A stretch of DNA of 64,000 nucleotides from Sinonovacula constricta (taxonomy: Eukaryota; Mollusca; Bivalvia; Cardiida; Solecurtidae). Positions 1-12,269 of the stretch are shown here, piece by piece. A program made the translations under genes and the position numbers. The stretch spans positions 8,578,196-8,642,195 of the forward strand of contig CM017567.1 of NCBI GenBank assembly GCA_007844125.1, given 5' to 3'. Position 1 is the first letter of the stretch; every line of letters begins with the position of its first letter. The notes beneath the pieces are model-generated. The model did no database searches. It saw only the letters and a list, made by a program, of their open reading frames with translations, and had not been told where the DNA came from.

Positions 1-765
1 TTTTTCCGTAAGCCTGATCCATTTGTGTTTAGCAGGTTAAGAGGAATTAAAGAGAGTTTTTAGCATACTAGCGAAATCTGAGAGTTAGGATATTGAGCGA
101 ACCTTAAATAAGAACTTCTGTGAGGGTACATTTAATAAAGCAAAAACATTGTATTTATGGCACATTGGCGAAATCTGATTGTTTTTTAAACGTTTTTCTG
201 GTATTCAATACAAAACAATTAGCACATTTCTTACTTGCTGACAATGAGCGTGCAAACAACTTAACAACTGAACAATGGTTATTGCAATATACTGACCAGG
301 TATAGATAGGTTATAGGTGCACTCATTAACCTGGGTCATTTTGAGGTTTTCATGTGGTGTCGCTTGTAACTCAGTCCAGAGTTATGAGAAAACTGGATAT
401 TGGAAGCATACAGGATTGACCCTGCATGACCTTAACAACTCGCGGTCAGTTATTCATGCCTGGGAAAAGGTAGAGCCTGTACAGAACAAATGTGTATGTC
501 TACGGAGACTAGACATGTTGTGTCCAGGCATGCTTAAATTTTTTACATCAATATTGTTATCTGTTTAAACTGGAAGTTTATTATATTGTGTAATTCAGAT
601 AAATATAAAATGCAGATTTATGAATGAACAATGTCGCATACGAATATCATTCATTGATAGTTCATTGATTTACTACAGAATTATTTTGACCATTGTTCGC
701 ACACCTGTAATCACTTACAGGGTCAAACTGCCCAAACAGTGCTTCTGATCACTTTGACTTAGTAA
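1..765. other. Intergenic, no feature recognised
   Basis: Short open frames here (for example 120-305 and 317-568) lack recognisable domains, codon-usage contrast or splice context. Nothing repetitive stands out. Confidence 0.6.
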
Positions 766-1085
766 GTGCCCCACATCAAAATTATAGCATGGCCAAAATA
801 CCTCACATTAAAATTACAGCATGGGCAAGCTATCCCACATCAACATTACAAACGGGGCAAACTACCCAACATCAAAATTAAAACATGGACAAAAAAAACG
901 ATCAAAATAATGGCATGGGCAGAGTACTCCACTTCAAAATTATCGCACGAGCAAAAGAACACATTAAAAATATAGCCTGGGCAAAATACCCCAATTCAGT
1001 ATTAAAACATGTTCAAAGTACCCCCACTTTAAAGTTGTAGCAAGGAAAAAGTATCCACATTAAAATTATAGTAAAAGTACCCCAC
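766..1085. repeat. Degenerate minisatellite, unit about 34 bp
   Basis: About nine diverged units of the form CACATCAAAATTATAG followed by CATGGGCAAAATACC. The open frame at 766-975 is a by-product of the repeat. Confidence 0.8.
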
Positions 1086-2460
1086 TCCCACTATCTCACC
1101 AGGATCAGTAATAGGTCTCATTCCCATCTTAAATCAGTATTATATCCAAATTGAGAAATACCAGCAACAAAATCTTGCTGTAGCTTGAAATTCGAGGGGT
1201 CAATATCTAACTAAAGCCTCAAAAAGCATGGTTACCACGATTTCCCTTCTGTTGTTGCAGGGAAGGTATTCTGATTTAAGTTTCCAGTTTATTCATTAGA
1301 AGGCATTAACGATGGTTTGCAGTGTTTTAATTGTTTATTGGTGATTGACTAATGGCAAATTTTCTTAATGCATAACTATTCCAAAACAACTTTTCTTAAT
1401 TTGACATTTTTTCTGTGACACAAAACAACCCAAGTTCCCAAGGTCCTTTTCTTAAAATAAAGAAAATGGCCTGCCCAGGAATTATTCTTATCATTTCGGT
1501 ATGTTTTCCCTACAAAATAATATAAATGTAATGATGTTATGGAAATTAACCTTAGTACAAAAAGTGTTAAGTGTTGTTTTTTTGCTATGTGGCTGGTATT
1601 CAAAGGCATATTTTTCAATTAATTTTTTTTAGCTGCGGGATGACACCTCAAGTGATGCCTAGTTGGATTTGACCAACAGAGAGTGTTTAGTGACTGTTCA
1701 CTTCCAATACTAAATATATGTGCAGATGGTTGAGGAAATCTCTGGTAGCCAACAGCAACCATAAAGCAGATTCCTACAGTCAAGTGACATAAATAAGTTC
1801 CTACTATGTATACAGCCTATGTCACTTTCGTTGGTGAGTTCTGAACTAGTAAAGAGGTTTATTAATTCCACCATAAAATGCTAGAGATTAAACCTGTGTT
1901 GTATATTTAATTACTTTTACCACATTTATTTCCCTTTCATTACATTCCATTTCGTTTATTCTGTAAAAAATTTGGTATTTGGTACGAGATGGCGACATTT
2001 TGACACCAGAGGTGTACCCTTTGGTTGAACAATCAGAGAAACATTTTTTCCACTTAAATTTCAAGAAGACAGTAATATAATGTGCTGTATGGGCTTGACC
2101 TTTCTTAATATTGTACCATATTGTAAATCTACTTTAAAGTGGTTGACAACATTTGATTAATGCTCATTGAAACCTGTGGCTTTTTTAACCAACAGTCACA
2201 ATCGATGATAGTGATTGGCCAACTTTGTGGCAACATTTTAATGTTACAACAGAATTATCCTTATCTACAAGATCTTGGAAGGTGGGGATTTTAGGTATGA
2301 TGTAAAAATGGCAAATAAATGTTACCCCAAAGCACATTATGAAATTTACTCATTTACATTACATGACTGTAAATTATTGTATGGGTTGACTAAGAACTAT
2401 TATTTGATATTTATATAGTGTACTTTAAAAACAACAAATTATTATAATACACTGCAACCA
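1086..2460. other. Intergenic, no gene seen
   Basis: AT-rich sequence with no domain-bearing frame on either strand and no recognisable repeat. Confidence 0.5.
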
Positions 2461-2523
2461 TCTGCCATAGCACAGTAGATAAGATGGCTGGCTACTAGTT
2501 CTGAGGTTTAAAGGTCGTATCTG

Positions 2524-3000
2524 ACAGTTTGGACCAAAAATCTTTTCATGAAACAACCAAATAAATTATTGCTACCTGAACAGATCTCACAAAAATCTGT
2601 TTATTGATGTCCTACACCTGTGTGGAAGGTGAACCATAACAAAATAAATGTCATTACAAAAATGTATTTCCTACATGAGCCGCGCGGCACAGTTAGCTAT
2701 TTTTAAACTAAGAAAACCACTGGACCACTTAATAATATGTTGTGGCTCACTCAAGTCATCTGCTCTGATATCGATGTCTAATTTTGGAAAGAAATCCCAG
2801 TCATTCTTATTCATAGGCTTTAAAACAATGAACATTTCCAGTGCTGATTTACAAGTTTTACTACTCTCAAAATTGAGATACTGTTGAAAATCGTCTAAGC
2901 TTACACTAAAAAATGATCTTTCTGCAGAAAATATGCACAAATATCCCAAACAGGTCAGATATTGTTACATACATCTGACAGTGGCAAACTGTCTGATACC
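2524..3000. repeat. Dispersed repeat family (TGACAGTTTGGACCA ... GTATTTCCTACATGAGCC)
   Basis: The stretch 2524-2700 is matched at 31495-31660 (same order: CAGTTTGGACCA, TTCATTGATGTCCTA, GTATTTCCTAACTGAGCC) and partly at 62095-62280. The end near 2975-3000 has the CAAACTGTCTGATACC block also seen near 62268. Probably an old SINE or non-autonomous element. Confidence 0.6.
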
Positions 3001-3317
3001 AGTTTTAAAGTCCAACGTCAGGTAAATCCCTTTTTTCCTCTCTCCTGCCTTTAATTTTTGTTCTTTTTCCACTTGCTTTTTCAATGCAATCACAAAAACT
3101 GTGTGGTTTTCTCACCTGGTTCCAAGTATACTTTTGTATCAGTTAAGTTGAAAATCTAAATAAATAAGAGAAACTATATTATGGAAACCCGTCCCAAATG
3201 TGGAAATGAGAATGAAAGAAATGAAGAGAAAAAGGAGATAGCAAAAAAAAAACAGAACAGGAAAGCAGTTACAAAAAAACACCCATAGGGATGACCTTCA
3301 AGTTCGGGAAGGGATTT

Positions 3318-3528
3318 GCTTATGAGGAGCCCAGGGACTGAATGCGTCCGGTCCATTATACTGGCACTGACGATTCAAGCATTAATTATGCTGTCCCCTT
3401 AGCCCCGAGCATTAGGAGGTAAGCCACTACTACCAACATTAAAGTCTTTGGTTTGACCTGGCCAGGGTTTGAACCCGCGACCTCCCGATCCAAATGTTGA
3501 CACCACCACATGAGCTATTGCGGCCAGT
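3318..3528 (-). mobile_element. tRNA-headed SINE, family A (old copy)
   Basis: On the minus strand a tRNA-like head with box B (GGGTTTGAACC-type; plus strand GGTTTGAACCCGCGACC) is followed by a body shared with 45396-45607, including GGGACAGCAT, CCACTACTACC and CCCAGGGACTGAA. Box A is more decayed than in the 45.4 kb copy. Confidence 0.8.
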
Positions 3529-3539
3529 CCTTCAAGTTC

Positions 3540-5848
3540 AAGCAAGCCGGGACTTTAAGGGAAGAGAAATTCATTTACAAGTCAGTTTGTCAACCATTTT
3601 CATTAATAAATTGCAATTTATATACTAATGTAAAATCAGCCAAGTTTCTGTATCTCTTTGTATAAATTCTTATGTTTATTGATATTTCCTTTAGACATAT
3701 TTTGTTTAGTTTTTGTGATGACAATGTAAATACGTTTCAAACCAGGAATCTGCATCTCTTTGTTTTCTTTTGAGTTTACATGTCACTTATTGTTTGTTTT
3801 AATAATAAAAACAACAAAACAAGTATATAATTATGTTTTTTAAACCATATCAATCTTTTACATGGAAAACATTACAAACACGTTCAGTACTTCAGATGAC
3901 GGAAGTTAAAAATGACAAAGAAATTCACAAACTCTTTATAAATCCACACCATTTTTGAGAATCGCAAAGGTCAGACAAAAATTCCCAACAAAACTGACAA
4001 TCACGTGACAACAAATCAATACTGATACATTACTATGACTACTGTGACATATGTGATGTCAACTTTACTGAATATTTAAAGATCATGAAATGCTGGGATT
4101 GATTAACGGTTTAGAACCGGTTCAATTTTGAGTTGGAAAAAAACAGTGCATGTGTTAGTGTTTTTCATGTAAAATTCTGTTAAACACAATTTCATTTTAT
4201 GTACTTAAACTAAAAACAAAAGAAGCAAAAACATCAATATTTGAATTAGTTCACAATATCAGGTAGTCGTGTTTTATGACAAACAATCTGCTTTTATTTC
4301 TCCTTGGGATCTCAGACCATTTCATGTAATTTAACATCATTTAATACAACATTCTATCAGTTAAATCTAACATTGGCTGTTAATAAGTGCACATTGACAC
4401 ATTAATTGTCGCACAGCTGAGGTATGAAAAACATGATCACTGGTCATTTGACAGCAAAGACAATCAGTCTAGGTTAATGAACAGTTTGACTGATAAGATG
4501 TGAAAATACAGGTAAACAGGCTGTAGGTACCAGTAACCTGTTTGAATGTTCAAACTACAGGCTGTGCTAGCAACCTCATGGCAATTAATATGGAAGATTA
4601 AAAGACAGTATACAGGGACAGCCAGTTTTGTTCTGGTAATTCTACCGATCTGGTGTTTGAGCGACTGGGGTTTAACTGTACAAACCTAAAGGTTAAATAA
4701 ATGAAAATGTCACTTTTGTTGAAAATCACCTTTTCATGTCATTAAAGTAATCAATAAATTTTGTAACCCAATGCTTTGCGATGATTTGGAGGTTTAAAGT
4801 TAACTCATATACAGGACTGCGTAAATTCATACATGCTTATTTCCCTTTGATGAAATTTTGACCTTTTGGCCCACTTGACCTGCGGCCCACATGACCTGTT
4901 AGGGATACCTGTCAGTCTGTCGCTGCACTAATGAGCTACATATGGATGAGAAATAGTGTAATGTCAACATTTGGGTGTAACTCCAATCAAGTTTTCAAGA
5001 TCTAATAATCAATCTGAAATTGATTTTCACCAATTTGCCAAAGGACAAGAATCTTATCAAAATTAGGGCAAGTAATATCGGCCACTGTGATCCGATTGAC
5101 AAGTGGAAGCCTTTTGTGCTGACCAAGCACAGTAGACTGTTTGCTGCATTTTGAAAAAAAACTGTTTTATGTTCAAACAAACTATTCTGAGTAACACTGG
5201 AAAAAAAGAAAAAACAATCTTGACGACGAACCAAGTACTGACACTTTTCAACTTTCCAAGCAACAACAACCTTAGACATGATAATCAATAAACCGAGTGT
5301 CCTCCCCAATAAGCACCAAGCTTAAAGTGTAGTTTATTTATTTTTTATTCTATAAATAAATGGCTTGCTATACTTTATTATTTTTATCTACATAGAACTA
5401 CTTTGTCAGTGTGTAAACAGGAGGTTAAGCCACAGACATCTGGGTACACCGCTTTTTTTTTGCTAGGCTGCTACAAATCACCAATTATTATTTTATCAGC
5501 CAATAAGGCTATAAGATATTGTAACGTATTGAAATTCAAACTTGATCAAACACAAATGACTCGCAATTTTAGTTGCCTATGTTTGTCTTGACATATAGAC
5601 TTATAGACTCGAAATTACCCTTGTGATACATTGGTTTTAGGAAGTAGCATTTATTCCTATTCTATGTATAAAGCTTCAGTATAATGCATTACCATTGGCT
5701 TAAATATCTTCTATCTCCAACTAACATAAGATACTTTTAATCCTGTTGATCAAAAAAAAGAGAAAATCAGAATGAATATCTGGACAGGTCACAGCCTCCA
5801 CTCACTGTTCTAATCAACAACACCATAATGAAACTTATCTTCATAACT
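3540..5848. other. Intergenic, no gene seen
   Basis: AT-rich; the overlapping open frames at 4995-5309 show no family features. A short CAT-repeat run starts at about 5849. Confidence 0.5.
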
Positions 5849-5943
5849 AGGCATCATCATCTTCATAGTCATCCTTATCCTCCATTCTCATCATCCTCAT
5901 CATCATCATCATCATCATCCTCCTCATTGTAGTCATCATTATT
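5849..5943. repeat. (CAT)n microsatellite, interrupted
   Basis: Runs of CATCATCAT with interruptions such as CCTCCTCATTG. Confidence 0.85.
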
Positions 5944-6285
5944 AGCATTACAGTCATCCTAGTCATAATCATAATCTTAATAAATTAATATTAATTGTAT
6001 TTATTGGTTATAACATATCTCTCTGTGCTATTTTTCCAAACATTGATAAATCTATTAAACATTAAATGTTTTATTCCAGATGTGACTCATGTGTTTCATA
6101 CATTGAGTAAAGTTTTCAATTTTACGATAGAAAGGCATGTACATTCAGATACATACCCAATCCCATGACAGGTGATGCTTTGCATATAAACACAGTAATG
6201 GTGTTATGTTCTGTGACAGCCGGCCTTTTAAGGTGGTATCCGACAGTTTGTGTATATTAATTACAGGCAAGAATATCTTAATAAG

Positions 6286-7760
6286 TCAAATGTCTGGGTA
6301 GAACCACAGATACACCAATGGTGAAGGAAGACAAAAGTCCAATGTCTGGGTAAACCACTGGCACACTACTTGTGGAGAAAGACCCCAGTCAAATGTCAGG
6401 GTTGAGCAAATGGCATACCACTGGTAGAGGAAGACCCCCAGTCAAATATTTGGGGAGAACCACTTATACACCACTAGTTGAGGAAGACTCCAGGTCAAAT
6501 GTCTGGGCAAAACCACTGGAACACCACTGGTAAAGAAAGACACCAGTCAAATGTCTGGGCAAAACCACTGGAACACCACTGGTAAAGAAAGACACCAGTC
6601 AAATGTCTGGGCAAAACCACTGGAACACCACTTGTAAAGAAAGACACCAGTCAAATGTCTGGGCAGAACCACTGGAACACCATTGGTAGAGAAAGACCCA
6701 GGTCAAATGTCTGGGTAGAACCACTGGAACACCACTGGTAAAGAAAGACACCAGTCAAATGTCTGGGCAAAACCATTGGAACACCACTGGTAAAGAAAGA
6801 CACCAGTCAAATGTCTGGGCAAAACCACTGGAACACCACTGGTAAAGAAAGACACCAGTCAAATGTCTGGGCAAAACCACTGGAACACCACTGGTAAAGA
6901 AAGACACCAGTCAAATGTCTGGGCAGAACCACTGGAACACCATTGGTGGAGAAAGACCCAGGTCAAATGTCTGGGCAAAACCACTGGAACACCACTGGTA
7001 AAGAAAGACACCAGTCAAATGTCTGGGCAAAACCACTGGAACACCACTGGTAAAGAAAGACACCAGTCAAATGTCTGGGCAGAACCACTGGAACACCATT
7101 GGTAGAGAAAGACCCAGGTCAAATGTCTGGGTAGAACCACTGGAACACCATTGGTAGAGAAAGACCCAGGTCAAATGTCTGGGTAGAACCACTGACACAC
7201 CACTGGTGGAGGAAGACCCCAGTCAAATGTCTGGGTAGAACCACTAACACACCACTGGTGGAGGATGACACCAGTCAAATGTCTCGATAGAACCACTGGC
7301 ACACCACTGGTGGAGGATGACACCAGTCAAATGTCTGGGTAGAACCACTAACACACCACTGGTGGAGGAAGACCCCAGTCAAATGTCTGGGTAGAACCAC
7401 TAACACACCACTGGTGGAGGATGACACCAGTCAAATGTCTGGATGGAACCACTGATACATCACTGGTAGAGGAAGACAAATATTAAATGTCTGGGCAGAA
7501 CCACTGACACACCATTGGTAGAGAAAGACCCCAGTCAAATGTCTCGATAGAACCACTGGCACACCACTGGTGGAGGAAGACCCAGGTCAAATGTCTGGGT
7601 GGAACCACTGGCACACCACTTGTGGAGGAAGACCCCAGTCAAATGTCTGGGTAGAACCACTAGCACACCACTGAAGGACAAAGACTCCAGTCAAATGTCT
7701 GGGCAGGGACTCCAGTGATGGAGGAAGACCCCAGTCAAATGTCTGGGTAGAACCATTAGC
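6286..7760 (+). repeat. 52-bp minisatellite array, about 28 copies
   Basis: The unit GTCAAATGTCTGGG ... AACCACTGGAACACC ... GTAAAGAAAGACACCA repeats every 52 bp. Central copies (6490-7130) are nearly identical; edges are diverged (CACTAACACACCACTGG variants). Variants with CCATTGGTAGAGAAAGACCCAGG recur at intervals, suggesting higher-order units. Because 52 is not a multiple of 3, the open frame at 6863-7105 cycles through three frames and is not a gene. The unit matches part of the body of the SINE at 42880-43051. Confidence 0.95.
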
Positions 7761-8164
7761 ATATAAACTGTCAACAAAAAAGATATGTATAGGTTAGACT
7801 TGGACTCAATCTCACAATAATGTATCAGATCCCAATTGACCCTATCATTTGAAATTTTTTTACATTTGTCAGCAGTAATAAGACAAGAGACCAATGAAGA
7901 CATGTAATGCTTCAGGAATGGGTATTTTGTCACAAAAACAGTTTGTTGTATAACTATGAAGGTGAATTTTGTAAATGGAGTAGTGCTATAAAATCAGACA
8001 TAATCAAACTTGTACCTATTAAGGTTGAAGGGAATGGCTATTTCAACCACTGAGTTAACTTGGGGAACAATGAAACTGGTCATACTAACAATGGTAAAGA
8101 ATTCAAAAAATACAATTCACTGTGTATTGTATTACATAAGGTTGACTGATTGACAAAAAAAATG

Positions 8165-8610
8165 TATTGGCTGGACACGATTTTGCTTTATGGTCACACT
8201 GTGACCTTGACCTTTATCATTTCTGTGAAATAATTTTAACATGTGAATGCAAATAACAAAGTTATGGGCCAGGCATAATTTTGCCTCAAGGTAACACTGT
8301 GACCTTGACCTTCAAGAGAGCAAACCTAATTTTGCATGTGACACGTCTTCTCGATTTGGTGATCATTTCTGTGAAATTCAACTATAAACAACAAAGTTAT
8401 GGACTGGACACGATTTTGCTTCAAGGTCATGCTGTGACCTTGACCTTCGAGACAGCGGCCCAAATTTTGCACGCGATGATCACTTCTGTCAAATATATTT
8501 AAAATGTGACTTTAAATAACAAAGTAATGGGTCAGACACGAATGCGGGACAGACAGACGAGCAGACAGTGCGGCAACTATATGCTCCCCCAAATTTTCAT
8601 TCGTGTAGCA
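8165..8610 (+). repeat. Three tandem units (about 130 bp) with TGACCTTGACCT motifs, mollusc-type dispersed repeat
   Basis: Units start AACAAAGTTATGG at 8257 and 8390 (partial at 8518), each with GACACGATTTTGC-like and CTGTGACCTTGACCTT segments, and end with GGGACAGACAGACG. Inferred 3' part of a transposable element. Confidence 0.75.
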
Positions 8611-8842
8611 TAATAAATGGTGCATCCTATAGGGGTGTAACAATAGACTGTCCGGTGGTATACCACTGTATGAGATTCACGGTTCTGTTTATGGTTCACA
8701 TCTCAAGAATCATGGTACGAACCATGTGATACTGTTACATTAGCTTATATCAGCCATTGTAGATCTTTCAGAGTCATTGTTGCCACTTTACGTTATCAGT
8801 AGCTTTACAGTTTTGTATAATTTTAAACCACTGTGTGTATGA

Positions 8843-9222
8843 ATGAGTATTCACTACTGCACTGATCCACATGATATAGCATCCAATAAAATCAAATTAA
8901 GATCAGCTCTAAAGTCGAAGATTTCGATGCATTTTGGGTTCAGAACAGAAGAAAAGGATGGGACTGTATCAAACGTTCAAGAGGTAACAACTTGTCGCCA
9001 CAATTTCACAGATACTTTGTACAAAGCAATATGGCCACCCACATGAAAAGTCATCATGCAGGCAGAATGGACAAGACTACCCTTTCTAGAAAACGAAATG
9101 CTACTAAATCCGGAGTATCTGGTGCGAAGGAAGTTGCGAAAAGTCAGACAACAATATTGGAAGTCTTCACAAATAAGCTACCGTTAAGTTCTCCTCATTC
9201 ACAGGCCATAACTAAATCATAA
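8843..9222 (+). pseudogene. hAT transposase N-terminus, BED zinc-finger remnant (frameshifted)
   Basis: Two overlapping frames share the signal: ISMHFGFRTEEKDG and TTCRHNFTD in one, NMATHMKSHHAG in the next. Together they resemble a BED finger (aromatic, Cys, His-x-His spacing) with part of the Cys pair region disrupted. Confidence 0.65.
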
Positions 9223-9922
9223 GAAAAGTTCATAGCATTAGACATGAGGCTCTTCAGTGTGGTAGAAAATGCTGGTTTCTAACACAGGGTAACCACAATG
9301 GAATCCCGGTACAAAATTCCAAGCCGAACCCATTTCAGTGAAAAGGTTGTTTTTGAACTCTATACTGAAACCTAAAACATGTTCTTAAAGAGGTTGAAAG
9401 TGCAGAGACAGTTGCACTAACAGCTGAACAGGAATAACACATTTCATTGATGATGAATGGAATCTGAAGTAACATTTTACAGGCAAGGCCTCTGTTTGAA
9501 TCTCACACCACACAAAACTTGAGTGATGTCTTAAAAGATGCGGTGGATGAATGACACATTTTAAAGAGAATAAAACATGACACACCGGTTGGAACGGTAA
9601 CCATCACAAAACCAGTTCCAATCACCACTGACAATGCAGCTAATATTGTATGACAAGTGGAACTTGGTGGATTTCATCCATACATCAGGTGTTTTGCACA
9701 CTGTTTGAATTTGACTGCACAAAAGGCACTCCTTCTCCAATAACCTTCACCCCACCTTGTCCAAGATGTAAAGACTCGGTGAAACTCAAGCTTTGGCATG
9801 ATGGAAACTTACCTGGAACAGCAAACAGCCATATATGCAGCATTAATCCACAAGGATGTCAAGAAGCACCTTAAATATATTGTTCCAATGTTGGAAGCAC
9901 ATATCAATGAAGCAAAGCAACC

Positions 9923-10330
9923 ATGCAACTTCTTGACGCCTTAAAAAACGTCACAGTTGTTATGTCTGAGTCTAAGTCCCCAACCATTTCACTGGTGCAC
10001 ACCAAGGGAAAAATTGCAAGACTCAAAGCCAAAGCAGATGACACAACACTCATTTCACAGGCTAAAACAGCCATCAGCCAAGACATAAAATCCAGATTCC
10101 AAGATCCTGAGGTCTGCAAACTATTGGAGAGCTGTTGCGCATTGGATCCAAGGTTCAAGTCTCTGCCATACCATGATGATGAAGGGAGACAACAAATCTT
10201 TGATGCCATGGTTGACATAATTGTTTCTTCCGGACATGAGGTAATCTTGCATATTGGGGGAATAACAAAAATCAATGCTATGTTTATTTTTGCTAACTCT
10301 GTTGCTTACACTTGTTACTTATTAACTTAA
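9923..10330 (+). pseudogene. hAT transposase middle segment
   Basis: A 100-residue block reading QLLDALKNVTVVMSESKSPT and then KSRFQDPEVCKLLESCCALD, followed by PRFKSLPYHDDEGRQQIFDA, is the ZBED/Ac-like region before the dimerisation domain. It runs into non-coding sequence after about 10240. Confidence 0.75.
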
Positions 10331-10893
10331 TCTGTAGTTGATGTTTGTCATTGTTTGACATTAAATGATGCATGTTTGTTTGACAACTGGCAGTGTCTCA
10401 TGTTACACAGTTAAAGTTACTTTTCATTTTTTGCATGATATTTAATGCTGAAATGTTCTCATCTTCTAATTTCTCATGTTGATGATAGTTTCTTGAGACT
10501 GAAACTTTCTAAGTAAAACAATATTTTCTCTTTAAATAAACAGACAGAACCCTAAAAGAATTTTTTTTTAAAGCTGTGTTACGAAATGCTGTTTCATTAT
10601 CTTGATAAATTGAAGTAAATGTAACTGATGTACTTACTAAGCAATACAGATTATTAATCATATACATGTAAATATTGATATTAAATAAAGGACAGCTTTG
10701 TGATATGGTATGTTCAGTTCTTCTTAATTTACAAACATCTTACAAGTAACCAACAGTTCATTTTATTTTTATACATTTTTAAAATCATAAGTTAATCTTG
10801 GTGTAAATGATACAAAATCGAGGGCATATTGTTATTCATTTTATTAATGTCTCATTTCAAGTTCGGGTAAAACAGGATTGTGAAAATGCAATT

Positions 10894-11121
10894 GCATTGA
10901 TGGAGACACCAGTCAGAGGACCCAGTACTAGCAGTACCAGCAGGCTGTCTGCATTGATGGAGACACCAGTCAGAGGACCCAGTACTAGCAGTACCAGCAG
11001 GCTGTCTGCATTGATGGAGACACAAGTCAGTGGACCCAGTACTAGCAGTACCAGCAGGCTGTCTGCATTGATGGAGACACAAGTCAGTGGACCCAGTACT
11101 AGCAGTACCAGCAGGGTGTCT
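10894..11121 (+). repeat. 57-bp minisatellite, four copies, in frame inside the hAT element
   Basis: Units start at 10894, 10951, 11008 and 11065 and encode ALMETPVRGPSTSSTSRLS with two-residue variants (TQVSG). The period is a multiple of three, so the frame 10807-11148 is kept. Confidence 0.95.
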
Positions 11122-11491
11122 GCATTGCCAGATATTAATGAAATTTAAGTAAATATTTGTAAGTAACTAAAAGTGTACTAAACAGCTTGCTGGATGTTAT
11201 AGTGGTTATTTCAGAATACAGCAAATATTCTGTGAGTTTTGTGAACTTTATTAAAAACAAAGTCACAATATATGTTTGTACAAATGTATACTTATGTGCT
11301 GTTATGTAATAGGTGGTAGTAGCAGTAGTAATTGCTTATACAGGTAAACACAAATTAGATCAACCAAAAGTATGCACATAGTTTTATTGTTTAAAAACTG
11401 CATTTTCCAAACTTATGATGCACATTTTCTGTTGCCTTGTTAGCACGGTCAGAATCTCCAGAAACCCATTCACCCCAGAAAATATCTCAAA

Positions 11492-11800
11492 GTGCCATGG
11501 AGGACCTTTTTAGGGGATGTCTTGATTGTGAAACCGCAGCCAGTAAAAGTCATTTTCATTCTGGCCCAGGATGAGATCGACAGTAAGCCAGGCCTTAAGG
11601 TGGAAGAGAATCCATTGGCATGGTGGCAGCACAACTGTGACAAATTTCCTCTTTTGAGAATGCTAGCCGGTCCTATGTAAACATTCAAGGAACATTTGTG
11701 CCATGTGAGAGGGTATTTTCAACATCTGTTAATATTTTGAATGCACAACGATCTGCATTATCCCCTGAATATGTGGATGAGCTCACCTTCTTTTGAAAAA
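11492..11800 (+). pseudogene. hAT transposase C-terminal dimerisation region (frameshifted)
   Basis: Frame one gives ENPLAWWQHNCDKFPLLRML; after a shift near 11680 the second frame gives VPCERVFSTSVNILNAQR and then LSPEYVDELTFF. Both are signature parts of the hAT C-terminal domain. Confidence 0.8.
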
Positions 11801-12269
11801 GTATTTATAGGGTTCACATCATCGTGCTGACACCGTATGACACTAAATAATGTTGAAAACTTTATCTTGTTTTCTTTTATATTGTACCAAACTGTTACTT
11901 TTTTATTTGTGATTGACATTCCAAACTTACTATAAAGATTTGAAAAATGTTTGAAGAAATATTATATTTTGTTTTTAAGACCTAACATGTTTAAATATTA
12001 GGTTATTCTACTAAATTATTTAATATGTGGATAACCCTTTTTGTCATACATTATGATTAATGACTTACACAGTTAGTTTCAGTAAGAAAATCTCTCTATC
12101 TTACTTTTAAACATATGTCATTTTGTAATAGTGTACCTATGTGATGAGAACAAAGTATCCTCTGTATCAAAATATGACATATCGCAATATGTATCGTATC
12201 GTGTGGCATACATCGCAATATGTATCGTACCGTACAGGTAGCATATTGTTACACCCCTACCATCCCATT

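Larger units (their letters stand above)
8630..12259 (+). mobile_element. Decayed hAT transposon (ZBED1/Ac-like)
   Basis: Terminal inverted repeats TAGGGGTGTAACAATA (8630) and its complement (ending 12259) are flanked by GCATCCTA and CCATCCCA, an 8-bp duplication matching at six positions, as expected for hAT. Inside are three transposase remnants in order on the plus strand: a BED-finger-like region (8843-9220), a middle segment (9923-10280; LLESCCALDPRFKSLPY) and the C-terminal dimerisation region (11600-11800; NPLAWWQHN, VPCERVFSTS). Frameshifts and stops show that it is dead. Confidence 0.9.

Noticed and set aside
6863..7105. 80-residue frame with repeated GQNHWNTT and AEPLEHHW
   Set aside because: It is three-frame cycling of the 52-bp minisatellite; no start context or splice logic.
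6286..7760. CRISPR-like array
   Set aside because: Units are contiguous 52-bp tandem copies without unique spacers, in a eukaryotic genome.
10852..11082. Cys-rich minus-strand frame (LHQCRQPAGTAS repeats)
   Set aside because: It is the complement of the 57-bp minisatellite.
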